Positions 52,554 to 61,284 of a DNA stretch of 64,000 nucleotides are shown here, piece by piece. Positions within the stretch are counted from its first letter, which is position 1; every line of letters begins with the position of its first letter. The stretch covers positions 54,263 to 118,262 of the forward strand of contig OMWI01000010.1 of NCBI GenBank assembly GCA_900314715.1, written 5' to 3'. A program made the position numbers and the translations under genes. The notes under the pieces are model-generated. The model did no database searches. It saw only the letters and a program-made list of their open reading frames with translations, and was not told where the DNA came from. This stretch comes from an uncultured Prevotellaceae bacterium (lineage in GTDB: Bacteria > Bacteroidota > Bacteroidia > Bacteroidales > Bacteroidaceae).

Positions 52554-54408
52554 ACACGTTCATTTGGCATTTTTGACAATCAAACTGTAAGCGGAAACGT
52601 TGTCCATCGGGTAGTTGCAAGAAGAGAGGTTCCTTCCATTTAGGAGTTTTACCGCCATTTTTGACACAATAGCCAAACGCAAAACGTAAACAATGCTTAC
52701 ATTGCATCAGCAATGGGGAATGTGTGGCATTCTTCCAATCCGTCAATTCGAATGCTTTGGCTGGTTGACTCAATCCATGATTGAGATAGAAGTCATGTGC
52801 CACATGGTTGGATATATTATATAAATATGGGAACTGTCGATATTCAGACGGCGCATGTACCAATGGATTCCCCGTTTCCAATAATTCATTTGCGGGTTTG
52901 TTGTTCAAGGTTTTCATCAAAGATTCATGAAAGAGTTCTATGGTTTCCCTTCTGAGTTCTACCAACGCACTTGACGGAATGAAACATTGTGAGACGGATT
53001 CTGGCAAATCAATTTGCTCGCATTCGAAAAGAGTATTTCCCAATTTCGTTAATTGTCGAACGTAATTGTCGTGTTGTGATTTTTGGGCTTGTTCTATGGG
53101 ATAATCCAATTCCTTCATCACGCATACATTAGGCAATTCTAAGGATTGCACTTGTAGAACGATTCCGTTCTCACTTTTCTGTACCTTCATTGTAATGGGA
53201 ATCTTACGTTCGGCAGTCTTCTGCGCCATCAACTTGCCAAACATCTCATCATTATTGCGATAAAGAGCCATCCCCACACGCAATTCCAAAGGTTTTTTCG
53301 GAAAAAAGAGTTGATTGCCTTCCGCACGGTTGACACGAAAACCCACTAATTGTTGATCATCGTTGAAGAAGCAAAGACCATCGCCATTGGCAAAAGATGC
53401 CGTTCCTGCCACTCGCAACGACTTATCTCGTATTTCCTTCACCTTACCTACATACTCTCCCAATGCTTTGGGGGTATCGAAAGAGAAAATGTCAGATTTC
53501 CGTCCGTGAATGAAATAATCAGTATATCCACGATTAAACGTCTTCTGCAAGTTGGGTTGGAAAGAATAAACAACCTTTCCCAACGTCGCACGCTTATAGT
53601 CATCTGGGCGACGGGCCACCAATTCATTAAGTTTCTGACTATATGCAGCCACCACATTTTTCACGTAGTCAACGTTTTTCAATCGTCCTTCAATCTTAAA
53701 TGATACAATTCCCGCATCAGACATATCTTCTAAGTAGTCTAAACGACACATATCCTTCAACGAAAGATAGTGTTTAGGACGGCCAAACATTATCCCTGTT
53801 TGATCAACCAATGTGTATTTCAATCTACACATCTGCGCACACTCTCCACGGTTGGCACTTCGATTCATGCAGAATTGAGAAGCATAGCACAAACCACTAT
53901 AACTGACACACAACGCACCATGCACAAATGCCTCCAACTCTATATCTGGCACTCTATCGTGAATCTCGCGCATCTCCTCAAGAGACAACTCTCTTGCCAA
54001 TACAGCACGTCGGAATCCCAATTGATGTAACCACTCTACTTTTTGCGCATCTCTATTGTCGGTTTGTGTACTTGCATGAATGGATAATCCAATTTTCTGG
54101 CAATAGCCAACCAATGCCATATCTTGCACCAAGATAGCATCTACGTGGATTCGTTTCAGTTCTTGAAGTAACTCATACGTTTTATCTAATTCCTCATCAT
54201 AAATGATGGTATTGACGGTAACGTATACTTTCGCCCCGTATTGATGTGCATAAGCACACAACTCCGCGATGTCTTCCAAACTATTACCTGCAGCCGCACG
54301 AGCACCAAACTTACTGGCACCAATATATACAGCATCAGCACCATGACTGATGGCAGCCATGCCACAAGCAAGATTCTTCGCGGGGGCTAAAAGTTCGAGT
54401 TCGCGCAT
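52543..54408 (-). CDS. U32 family peptidase, RlhA-like
   Basis: This 621-residue protein starts MRELELLAPAKNLACGMAA, the standard U32 N-terminus, and carries the family signature ELEAFVHGALCVSYSGLC with following cysteines (NRGECAQMCR) that likely bind an iron-sulfur cluster. Family members TrhP and RlhA act with prephenate in hydroxylating tRNA wobble uridine or a 23S rRNA cytidine. The extended C-terminal part, including CKHCLRFAFGYC and CQKC near the end, is closer in length to RlhA. RNA hydroxylation is therefore more likely than proteolysis, but the exact target is inferred. Confidence 0.9.
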   Translation of the reverse strand: MRELELLAPAKNLACGMAAISHGADAVYIGASKFGARAAAGNSLEDIAELCAYAHQYGAKVYVTVNTIIYDEELDKTYELLQELKRIHVDAILVQDMALVGYCQKIGLSIHASTQTDNRDAQKVEWLHQLGFRRAVLARELSLEEMREIHDRVPDIELEAFVHGALCVSYSGLCYASQFCMNRSANRGECAQMCRLKYTLVDQTGIMFGRPKHYLSLKDMCRLDYLEDMSDAGIVSFKIEGRLKNVDYVKNVVAAYSQKLNELVARRPDDYKRATLGKVVYSFQPNLQKTFNRGYTDYFIHGRKSDIFSFDTPKALGEYVGKVKEIRDKSLRVAGTASFANGDGLCFFNDDQQLVGFRVNRAEGNQLFFPKKPLELRVGMALYRNNDEMFGKLMAQKTAERKIPITMKVQKSENGIVLQVQSLELPNVCVMKELDYPIEQAQKSQHDNYVRQLTKLGNTLFECEQIDLPESVSQCFIPSSALVELRRETIELFHESLMKTLNNKPANELLETGNPLVHAPSEYRQFPYLYNISNHVAHDFYLNHGLSQPAKAFELTDWKNATHSPLLMQCKHCLRFAFGYCVKNGGKTPKWKEPLFLQLPDGQRFRLQFDCQKCQMNVYDS

Positions 54409-54432
54409 ATTCTTATCAGGCTTAGCGTTACC

Positions 54433-55350
54433 CTACTCTATCTCGTCGATGTTATATGGGGTTTCTTGGTAAACGTAATAATTCACCCAATTGGAGAACA
54501 ACAAATTAGCATGAGCACGCCATGTAACGTAAGGACCTTTATCAGGGTCGTTATCGCGATAATAATTAATGGGCATTTCCACATCATCACGCTTTCCCAT
54601 ATCTCTCCGATATTCCTTGTCGAGCGTATCTGGAGCATATTCCAAATGTCCCGTGATAAAGAATTCACGTCCATTACGTGCCATCACCATTGAGACACCA
54701 CTTATCTCTGATTCCGAAATAAGCGTCAAGGCTGGATGATTAACTATATCATCATGATGCAATTCTGTATGTCTACTATGTGGCATCATAAACTCATCAT
54801 CGAAGCCACGGAAGATGGGTAATTGCACATCGAGAATCTTTTGGCGGAAAATGCCAAACATCTTCTTATCCAATGGATACTTAGGAATGCCATAGTGATA
54901 GTAAAGACCTGCTTGAGCCGCCCAACAGATATAAAGCGTAGATGTAACATGCGTCTTAGCCCATTGAAAGATTTTCGTTATCTCATCCCAATAAGCCACA
55001 TCCTCGTAAGACATCTGCTCAACAGGTGCTCCGGTGATAATCATACCGTCGAACTTCTCTTTGCTCAAGATGTCAAAGTCCTTATAAAACATCATCATGT
55101 GTTCGATAGGCGTATTCTTCGGCGTATGGCTCTTTAGTTTCATGAAAATAACTTCCAATTGCAAAGGCGTGTTCGACAGCAATCGGATAAGGTCGGTTTC
55201 GGTTGTTATCTTCAATGGCATGAGGTTAAGAATCACTATGCGCAAAGGACGAATGTCTTGCGCATGCGCTCTCGAAGCTCCCATGACGAATATATTTTCC
55301 TGCTTTAATAACTCAATCGCAGGCAAACGATCTGGTAATCTTAATGGCAT
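54433..55350 (-). CDS. metA: Homoserine O-acyltransferase (predicted acetyl-CoA-specific)
   Basis: This 305-residue protein matches the MetA family along its whole length. The nucleophile is Cys142 in YICWAAQAG, and the supporting His235 and Glu237 are in FITGHLEY. The residue that sets acyl-CoA choice (position 111, after GAPV) is glutamate, as in acetyl-CoA-using members, rather than glycine as in the succinyl-CoA-using E. coli enzyme. It should activate L-homoserine as O-acetyl-L-homoserine for methionine synthesis. The promoter at 55370-55401 is a near-perfect consensus. No SAM riboswitch-like structure was seen in the 216-bp region upstream. Confidence 0.95.
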   Translation of the reverse strand: MPLRLPDRLPAIELLKQENIFVMGASRAHAQDIRPLRIVILNLMPLKITTETDLIRLLSNTPLQLEVIFMKLKSHTPKNTPIEHMMMFYKDFDILSKEKFDGMIITGAPVEQMSYEDVAYWDEITKIFQWAKTHVTSTLYICWAAQAGLYYHYGIPKYPLDKKMFGIFRQKILDVQLPIFRGFDDEFMMPHSRHTELHHDDIVNHPALTLISESEISGVSMVMARNGREFFITGHLEYAPDTLDKEYRRDMGKRDDVEMPINYYRDNDPDKGPYVTWRAHANLLFSNWVNYYVYQETPYNIDEIE

Positions 55351-55369
55351 TGTATTACAATTTTCGGTT

Positions 55370-55401
55370 CAAAGTTAGCAATATTCAGCGTAATAGACAA
55401 A
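55370..55401 (-). promoter_or_regulatory. metA promoter
   Basis: On the minus strand TTTG (55401-55398) is followed after 20 bases by TAACTTTG (55377-55370), an excellent match to the Bacteroidota consensus, 19 bases upstream of the metA ATG. Confidence 0.75.
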
Positions 55402-55505
55402 GGATTATGGAAGATTAACGCAAAAGACGGCAATTTTCAGTAAATAATTGAGGACAAACGTTATTTTTATGCATATAATTCGTGCTTGTTTTTGAGAATA
55501 ATTAC

Positions 55506-55513
55506 TATCTTTG
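55506..55513 (+). promoter_or_regulatory. Putative -7 box of pyk
   Basis: TATCTTTG matches TAnnTTTG and lies 53 bases upstream of the pyk ATG, leaving a leader of about 45 bases. CTTG at 55485 gives a 17-base spacer, shorter than usual. Confidence 0.55.
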
Positions 55514-55566
55514 TAGGCAGAAAAAGAAATCAATTCCTGAACAACAACTATTGACAGATATACAAT

Positions 55567-57024
55567 ATGAAACAAACGAAAATTGTATGTAGCATCAGCG
55601 ACTTTAGATGTGACGTGGAATTTTTGCGTCGTCTATTCTTCGCGGGAATGAACGTGGTACGTATGAATACCGCACATGCTACGATAGAAGGAATGAAAAC
55701 GGTCATCAAGAACGTGAGAACCGTTTCGCCACACATCGGTATATTGATTGACACCAAAGGTCCTGAAGTGAGAACGACGGCCGTAGCTAATCCGATACAA
55801 TACAAGACGGGTGACGTGGTGAAGATTATCGGACGACCAGACATGGAAACTACACACGATTGCATTAACGTATCTTATCCCGACTTTTGTTGCGACGTGA
55901 AAGTAGGCGACCATGTGTTGTTTGATGATGGTGCGCTCGATTTGTTAGTGATGGAAAATATCGGTCCAATGATCGTAGCAAGGGTGGAAAACGACGGTAC
56001 GCTTGGTTCAAAGAAAAGCGTCAACGTTCCTGGTGAACATATCGACTTACCTGCACTTACTGAAAAGGACAAGAAAAACATCTTGTTTGCCATTGAAGAA
56101 GACATTGATTTCATCGCTCACTCTTTCGTTCGTTCTGCTGCAGACGTGAAAGCCATTCAAGACATCTTGGACGAACATCATAGTGACATCAAGATTATCT
56201 CGAAGATTGAAAATCAAGAAGGTGTAGACAATATTGATGAAATCATAGAAGCATCTTATGGTGTGATGATTGCTCGTGGCGACTTGGGAATAGAGATTCC
56301 GCTGGAGCGCATTCCTGGTATTCAACGTGAGATTATCCGTAAGTGTGTAGCTGCACGTAAACCTGTTATTGTGGCTACGCAGATGTTGCATTCCATGATT
56401 AACAATCCTCGTCCTACACGCGCAGAAGTAACCGATATTGCTAATGCCATCTATATGCGAACGGATGCGGTAATGTTGAGTGGCGAGACCGCTACGGGTA
56501 AATATCCTGTTGAAGCAGTAGAAACCATGTCTATCATTGCCGAACAAGCAGAAAAAGACCGTCAGCGTTTGAATGGTTACGAATTGCCATTAAGCGAGAA
56601 TTGCTCACAAAAAGAATTCCTTGCTTACTCCGCCATTGACTCAACGCGTCGTTTGGGTGTTGCGGGAATCATTGCCGATTCCATGACGGGTGAGGTGGTA
56701 CGTTATTTGGCTTCTTTCCGAGGTCCTAAACCCATCCTTGCCATTTGCTATCGAGACAAGACACAACGTTTGTTGAATCTCAGTTATGGTGTTATTCCCA
56801 TCTTCCAGCATCAATCAAAGAGTCCTGAATATATGTTCCTTGCTGCCTTGCGAATGCTTCGACAAAAGGGCTATGTTACTTTAGATGATAAGATTGCATA
56901 TCTAAGTGGAAACTTAGGTCTTGCAGCTGGAACTACGTTCTTGGAAATCAATCCCGTTCGGCGTGTGTTTGAGAATATTGATTTCTTCCATTTGCCACAA
57001 TATTCAGACAAGAGAATTGAGTAA
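55567..57024 (+). CDS. pyk: Pyruvate kinase
   Basis: This 485-residue protein transfers phosphate from phosphoenolpyruvate to ADP, the last glycolytic step. The N-terminal KIVCSISDFRCD, ILIDTKGPEVRTT, the lysine-containing IISKIENQEGVDN, the metal-site glutamate/aspartate motif ARGDLGIEIP and MLSGETATGKYP are all present. The usual C-terminal allosteric domain follows (about 350-485). The start is preceded by a -7 box at 55506. It converges on the TraB/GumN gene with a shared terminator at 57040-57069. Confidence 0.96.
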   Translation: MKQTKIVCSISDFRCDVEFLRRLFFAGMNVVRMNTAHATIEGMKTVIKNVRTVSPHIGILIDTKGPEVRTTAVANPIQYKTGDVVKIIGRPDMETTHDCINVSYPDFCCDVKVGDHVLFDDGALDLLVMENIGPMIVARVENDGTLGSKKSVNVPGEHIDLPALTEKDKKNILFAIEEDIDFIAHSFVRSAADVKAIQDILDEHHSDIKIISKIENQEGVDNIDEIIEASYGVMIARGDLGIEIPLERIPGIQREIIRKCVAARKPVIVATQMLHSMINNPRPTRAEVTDIANAIYMRTDAVMLSGETATGKYPVEAVETMSIIAEQAEKDRQRLNGYELPLSENCSQKEFLAYSAIDSTRRLGVAGIIADSMTGEVVRYLASFRGPKPILAICYRDKTQRLLNLSYGVIPIFQHQSKSPEYMFLAALRMLRQKGYVTLDDKIAYLSGNLGLAAGTTFLEINPVRRVFENIDFFHLPQYSDKRIE

Positions 57025-57039
57025 GTATATAAAAGAAGA

Positions 57040-57069
57040 GAAGTGATTGACGAATTCGTCAATCACTTC
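57040..57069. terminator. Bidirectional terminator between pyk and the TraB/GumN gene
   Basis: A perfect 30-bp palindrome (two 15-base arms with no spacer, centre GAATTC) starts 15 bp past the pyk stop. It overlaps the stop codon and last codons of the convergent gene. It can serve both transcripts. Confidence 0.8.
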
Positions 57070-57971
57070 ATTCCTTCTATGGTATATCCTTCTTCACGAA
57101 GCAATTGAAGTAATCCTTTTTCACCAGGAAGATGCCCTGCTCCAACGGCAAAGAACGTTGGTTTTTCAGCCATAATCTTCTTCATCTTGACAATCCAATC
57201 AGCATTGCGATTGTATAAAACTGCCGCTTCTTCTTCAGGAGAAGAATCACAACTATTGTTCAACTTCATATCCAATGCTTTCTGAATAGCATCCAAATCT
57301 TGTGCTTTATAAGCATTCGATATTTCTCTCAGCATTTGCACGTTAAACTCTTCGTTGTCAATCAAGCACATCAACAACTTTGCCTGGCGCTCAAGAGGAG
57401 TAGATTGGAAAAGCAAATCAGATTGGAATTTCACCGTTTCCAAGCCACCGACTGGTTCGTTGTTATTCTTAGCTTGTTCTTGGAAGAATTTATCAAGGGA
57501 TGTAGTTGGGTCAACACGACCTATACCATATTTAGCATGTAGCAATAGCTGAAGCATATTCACCATTGCCAACGGGGTCATACGAGCCATTTGTTGCGTC
57601 ATGGGCGAATTAGCATTCAAGTCATTTCCCATCGCATTAAACAACCATTTGTTCAGTCGTGCATAATCATCGGCAGAAAGATAGTCTTTCAAAGTCTTTC
57701 CTTCTGGCAACAACATTGCATTCTGCATATACATCGCACTATCCGCATTCGATATATCATCATACTTTACTTCGCCATATACTTGGTCTGTTTCTGTCAA
57801 TGCATCAAAAACACCTGGAACCTTGTTGACAATATCAATATTCCCGATGTGGTACGTACCAAACACGTATGAAGGTTTTGAAAGTCCGTTACCGGAAATC
57901 TTATACAACAACTGTGCATTCACGCCAAGTGCCATCGTTAGCATCAAGGCAATCATCGTTAATTTTTTCAT
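57063..57971 (-). CDS. TraB/GumN family protein
   Basis: This 302-residue protein has a signal peptide ending VNAQ. It carries the family's N-terminal YVFGTYHIGN and C-terminal FFAVGAGHLPGEKGLLQLLREEGY, including the conserved GxxH motifs. The family is related to metalloproteases such as TIKI, and bacterial members are mostly uncharacterised. It is likely periplasmic or secreted. A short inverted-repeat element lies just upstream, between it and the M16 gene. Confidence 0.9.
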   Translation of the reverse strand: MKKLTMIALMLTMALGVNAQLLYKISGNGLSKPSYVFGTYHIGNIDIVNKVPGVFDALTETDQVYGEVKYDDISNADSAMYMQNAMLLPEGKTLKDYLSADDYARLNKWLFNAMGNDLNANSPMTQQMARMTPLAMVNMLQLLLHAKYGIGRVDPTTSLDKFFQEQAKNNNEPVGGLETVKFQSDLLFQSTPLERQAKLLMCLIDNEEFNVQMLREISNAYKAQDLDAIQKALDMKLNNSCDSSPEEEAAVLYNRNADWIVKMKKIMAEKPTFFAVGAGHLPGEKGLLQLLREEGYTIEGMK

Positions 57972-57990
57972 GTTATTATTGTATTAGTTG

Positions 57991-58104
57991 CAAGAAAGTA
58001 AGAAAGTAAGAAGCAAGAGATTAGCTATTGCAATCAAATTTAATCATTATAAAAGCATATCTCTTGCCTCTTGCTTCTAACTCTCTATATTCTTTTTTTA
58101 CTTT
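57991..58104. repeat. Intergenic inverted element of GAAGTAA/GAAGCAAG heptamers
   Basis: A left arm at 57991-58022 (AGAAAGTAAGAAGCAAGAGATT) is partly complementary to a right arm at about 58055-58104 (ATCTCTTGCCTCTTGCTTCT and onward). The ~30-bp centre is unique. It sits directly after the M16 stop codon. It shares its sequence, including GCATATCTCTTGC, with the element at 61153-61284. Confidence 0.7.
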
Positions 58105-60921
58105 TTACTTCTTTGGCGACATTATCACTTCAATGTGATTGCCACTCTTCAATACCGTCTTGGAAAGGAATTCACTAATCATGGTAGGTGTAACCGACTC
58201 AACCACTTTCTTGTAATCCGTATAGAAGTCTACACCATAGCGATTATAACGGCTAAGAATACCACTCCAATAAGAATTGGTCTTAGCGTCTACGTCTGCT
58301 TGCTTCAACAAGATTTGTCTTACCTTATTCAAGTCTTCTACGTTAGGACTCTTCACGGCAGCGTTCATACCCTTCATGAATTCAGGAATAGCATCGGCAG
58401 CCTTGTCGGGATTCAACTTACCATCGCCAGTAATAACAACGTATGCAGCCGTACCGTCATTGTCAAGTTCGCCTTCCGCACCAGCATGATAAGCAGCAGA
58501 GAGACGTTCACGAATCTCACGGTTGAATGTCATGTCGAGCAAACGAGAAGCCATGTCTGTCAATACGTAATTCTGTAAGTCGTACTTCACTGCATTAGAA
58601 CGCCAAATCTCTGAAGCCTGTGATTGTGGGTTCTCCATCTGCTTGGTGAAGTTATTGGCTTTCTTGCCTTTCACGAACGTACGTATTTCATTAGCCTTGA
58701 ATGTTGACTTGTTCACAGAAGGAAGAGAGGCAATGTAAAGTTCGATGAACTTACGCAATTGTGTCTCGTCATAATTACCTACAAAGGTGAATGTGAAGTT
58801 AGCGGCATTTCCATACAATTCTTTCCAAATCTCAAGAACGCGATCATAACTAATACGGTCAATATCCTCTGCTGAAGGAATGCGGAAGAATGAATTGTTG
58901 TTATACACCGTGCTCATCACTGAATCTTGGAATACAGCCTCGTTATTCAAGCTGATAGTCTTCAATTGTGTAGAGAGAAGCGTCAGGAAATTCTGAACGG
59001 CTTTTTCGTCTTTCGTTACCTTGGTGAAGTCGAGATGTACAAGTTGCATGAAGGTTTCCAAGTCTTTCGGTGTGGTAGAACCAGACAGACCGTGTTTGGA
59101 ATTGGAAATAGAGAAACTTGTAGAACATTGTTTTCCAGAGAGTGCTTTCTGAAGATCGGTAGATGAGAAGTTGCCCAATCCACTTTGAGAAAGTATCATA
59201 CTGGCAAAGTTGAGGTTGTTGGCTTCTTTCACGCCAAATACGCCATTACCACCAAGAGAACCTGCAGACATGAGGATTTGGTCAGCATTGAAGTCGGTCT
59301 TCTTCATCAATACGATGGCACCGTTGGAAAGCGTAAGTTTCTTGAATCCCAATTGTGTATTGTCTTCCTCTTTCACAATGCTACCAGCCTTTGGCAATTC
59401 AGCCATCAATGGTTCTTGTTTAACGTTGTCTACGTATGCCTCGAGTGTCTCTTGGCGAACGTTAGCAACGGCTTTCTTCATATCATCGGTCGTGAAGTAT
59501 TGCTTTCCGTCCTTCTCTTGTACGGCTGCCAATACCACAAAGTTGGTATCGTTATTGGTAATCAACTGACGTGCGATTTCGTTGATGGCTTCAACGGGAA
59601 TCATAGGAACGATTTGGTTCATCAGTTGATATTTGTCCTCAATGGAAGGTATAGGTTCGTTCTCGATGAAGTTATTAACGTACTGATTGCAATATACATC
59701 GCTACGTTGTTTTTCACGATTGTTGTACGTAGATTCAAGACGACTGATAAACTCCGACTTTGCACGGTCGTATTCCGTAGCAGTAAAGCCGAAGTCTTTC
59801 ACGCGTTTCAACTCGCGCAAACCCGTTACAAGACCTTCCAACTCTTTTCCTTCCTTGGGAATAAGGCTCAAGGTAAATGCATCTTTCGTACGAGACACCA
59901 AGTAATTTCCTTCTTCGGCAGAGGCATTCAAGAAGGGACACTCTGGCTTTTGTGATTCTTCGGTAAAACGAGCATTGAGCATCTCGGCAATCACGTCGCG
60001 AGCAAAGTCGAACACCATATAGCTAACGTTATTCTTCAATGAATCTGGTGTAGCATCATGCTTCATGGAAACGAGGAACATAGAAACTTGTTGTTCCTTG
60101 TCCTTACCAATAACGTAAATACCTTCATTGTTATCGGGTACGGGTTCCAATTCTACTTTGGCAGCATTGGCTGGTACGGTAATACCGCCAAATAGTTCCT
60201 TAATCTTCTGTTCCGTGCGGTCTACGTCAATGTCACCCACGATGATAATACCCTGATTGTCTGGACGATACCATTTGCGATAATAGGCACGCAATGTTTC
60301 TGGATTACAACCATCGATGATTTCCATCAAACCGATTGGGAAACGATGGCCATACTTTGAACCAGGATATAAATCAGGAAGCACTTGCTCCAAAATCTTC
60401 TGCGTTCCAACGATACGCATACGGTATTCATTGTGTACGATGTCGCGCTCTTCGTCAATGGCTTCCGATGTAAGTGTCAAACCATTCGACCAGTCTTTCA
60501 ACACGAGCATACATGAATCTACCACTGAGATACGAGCCGTGGGAACATCAGTAATGTAATACACCGTTTGGTCGGTAGAAGTATACGCGTTCAAGTTGCG
60601 ACCGTATTCCACGCCGATACTTTGCAAGTACTCTTGCATAGAATTTCCTTTAAAATGGTCAGAACCGTTAAATGCCATGTGTTCCAAGAGGTGAGCCAAA
60701 CCGCGTTGGTCGTCATTCTCGTTGATAGAACCCACTTTCTGTGCAATGTAGAAATTGGCAACATGTTCTGGATAATCATTGTGTCGGATGTAATAAGTTA
60801 GTCCGTTGTCGAGTTTACCCATACGAAGTGCTGGGTCTTTGGGGATAGACGGCATCTCTTGAGCCTGCAATCCACCCACTACAAATAGCAAAGCTGCTAC
60901 AAATAGATTTCTTAATCTCAT
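58105..60921 (-). CDS. M16 family zinc peptidase (two-domain)
   Basis: From MRLRNLFVAALLFVVGG the protein is 938 residues with a signal peptide ending LQAQ. An upstream start at 60969 would bury the signal peptide and is rejected. The inverted zinc-binding motif is HLLEH at about 75, with the distal glutamate in ERDIVHNE. Two M16 halves are visible (about 30-500 and 520-930), as in PqqL- and pitrilysin-like proteins, and only the first carries the HxxEH site. It probably degrades peptides in the periplasm. The promoter at 60984-61015 is a strong consensus match. Confidence 0.94.
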   Translation of the reverse strand: MRLRNLFVAALLFVVGGLQAQEMPSIPKDPALRMGKLDNGLTYYIRHNDYPEHVANFYIAQKVGSINENDDQRGLAHLLEHMAFNGSDHFKGNSMQEYLQSIGVEYGRNLNAYTSTDQTVYYITDVPTARISVVDSCMLVLKDWSNGLTLTSEAIDEERDIVHNEYRMRIVGTQKILEQVLPDLYPGSKYGHRFPIGLMEIIDGCNPETLRAYYRKWYRPDNQGIIIVGDIDVDRTEQKIKELFGGITVPANAAKVELEPVPDNNEGIYVIGKDKEQQVSMFLVSMKHDATPDSLKNNVSYMVFDFARDVIAEMLNARFTEESQKPECPFLNASAEEGNYLVSRTKDAFTLSLIPKEGKELEGLVTGLRELKRVKDFGFTATEYDRAKSEFISRLESTYNNREKQRSDVYCNQYVNNFIENEPIPSIEDKYQLMNQIVPMIPVEAINEIARQLITNNDTNFVVLAAVQEKDGKQYFTTDDMKKAVANVRQETLEAYVDNVKQEPLMAELPKAGSIVKEEDNTQLGFKKLTLSNGAIVLMKKTDFNADQILMSAGSLGGNGVFGVKEANNLNFASMILSQSGLGNFSSTDLQKALSGKQCSTSFSISNSKHGLSGSTTPKDLETFMQLVHLDFTKVTKDEKAVQNFLTLLSTQLKTISLNNEAVFQDSVMSTVYNNNSFFRIPSAEDIDRISYDRVLEIWKELYGNAANFTFTFVGNYDETQLRKFIELYIASLPSVNKSTFKANEIRTFVKGKKANNFTKQMENPQSQASEIWRSNAVKYDLQNYVLTDMASRLLDMTFNREIRERLSAAYHAGAEGELDNDGTAAYVVITGDGKLNPDKAADAIPEFMKGMNAAVKSPNVEDLNKVRQILLKQADVDAKTNSYWSGILSRYNRYGVDFYTDYKKVVESVTPTMISEFLSKTVLKSGNHIEVIMSPKK

Positions 60922-60983
60922 GTTTTTAATATAATAATGTTTGAAATAGTATGTTATTCTTATACACATCTAAAAAATCTATG

Positions 60984-61015
60984 CAAAAGTAATGTCTTTT
61001 TTACTTTCAACCAAA
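60984..61015 (-). promoter_or_regulatory. Promoter of the M16 peptidase gene
   Basis: On the minus strand TTTG (61015-61012) is followed after 20 bases by TACTTTTG (60991-60984). It lies 62 bases upstream of the chosen ATG and excludes much of the 48-bp upstream extension as coding. Confidence 0.7.
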
Positions 61016-61152
61016 TAATCACGTTAATATTTTAAGAATGAGAACTATTGAGAACTTAAATGCTCGAAATATAGTAAAAGTCGCCTGTCTCTCGACAAAC
61101 GACTTTTCATTTCATTAACTAAAACTATTTTATTAACTTATATAAGATTTTC

Positions 61153-61284
61153 AGAAAGTAAGAAGCAAGAAAGTAAGAAGCAAAAGATTAGTATTTCTAA
61201 TTGATGCATAAGGCAAAGCATATCTCTTGCTTCTTACTTTCTTGCTTCTTGCTTCTTACTTCTTACTTCTTACCTACTTCTTAC
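61153..61284. repeat. Long intergenic inverted element of GAAGCAAG/GAAGTAA heptamers
   Basis: The left arm (61153-61191) is a run of AAGTAAGAAGCAAG units. The right arm (61219-61284) is the inverse complement with extra units (CTTGCTTCTTACTT repeated). The two can form a stem of 30 bp or more around a ~27-base centre. It lies immediately after the stop of the minus-strand gene at 61285 and shares its core with 57991-58104. The rest of the 60922-61284 gap holds the M16 promoter and AT-rich DNA with no visible gene. Confidence 0.75.

Noticed and set aside
55351-55566. SAM riboswitch upstream of metA
   Set aside because: The leader from the near-perfect promoter to the ATG is too short, and no SAM aptamer-like helices were seen.
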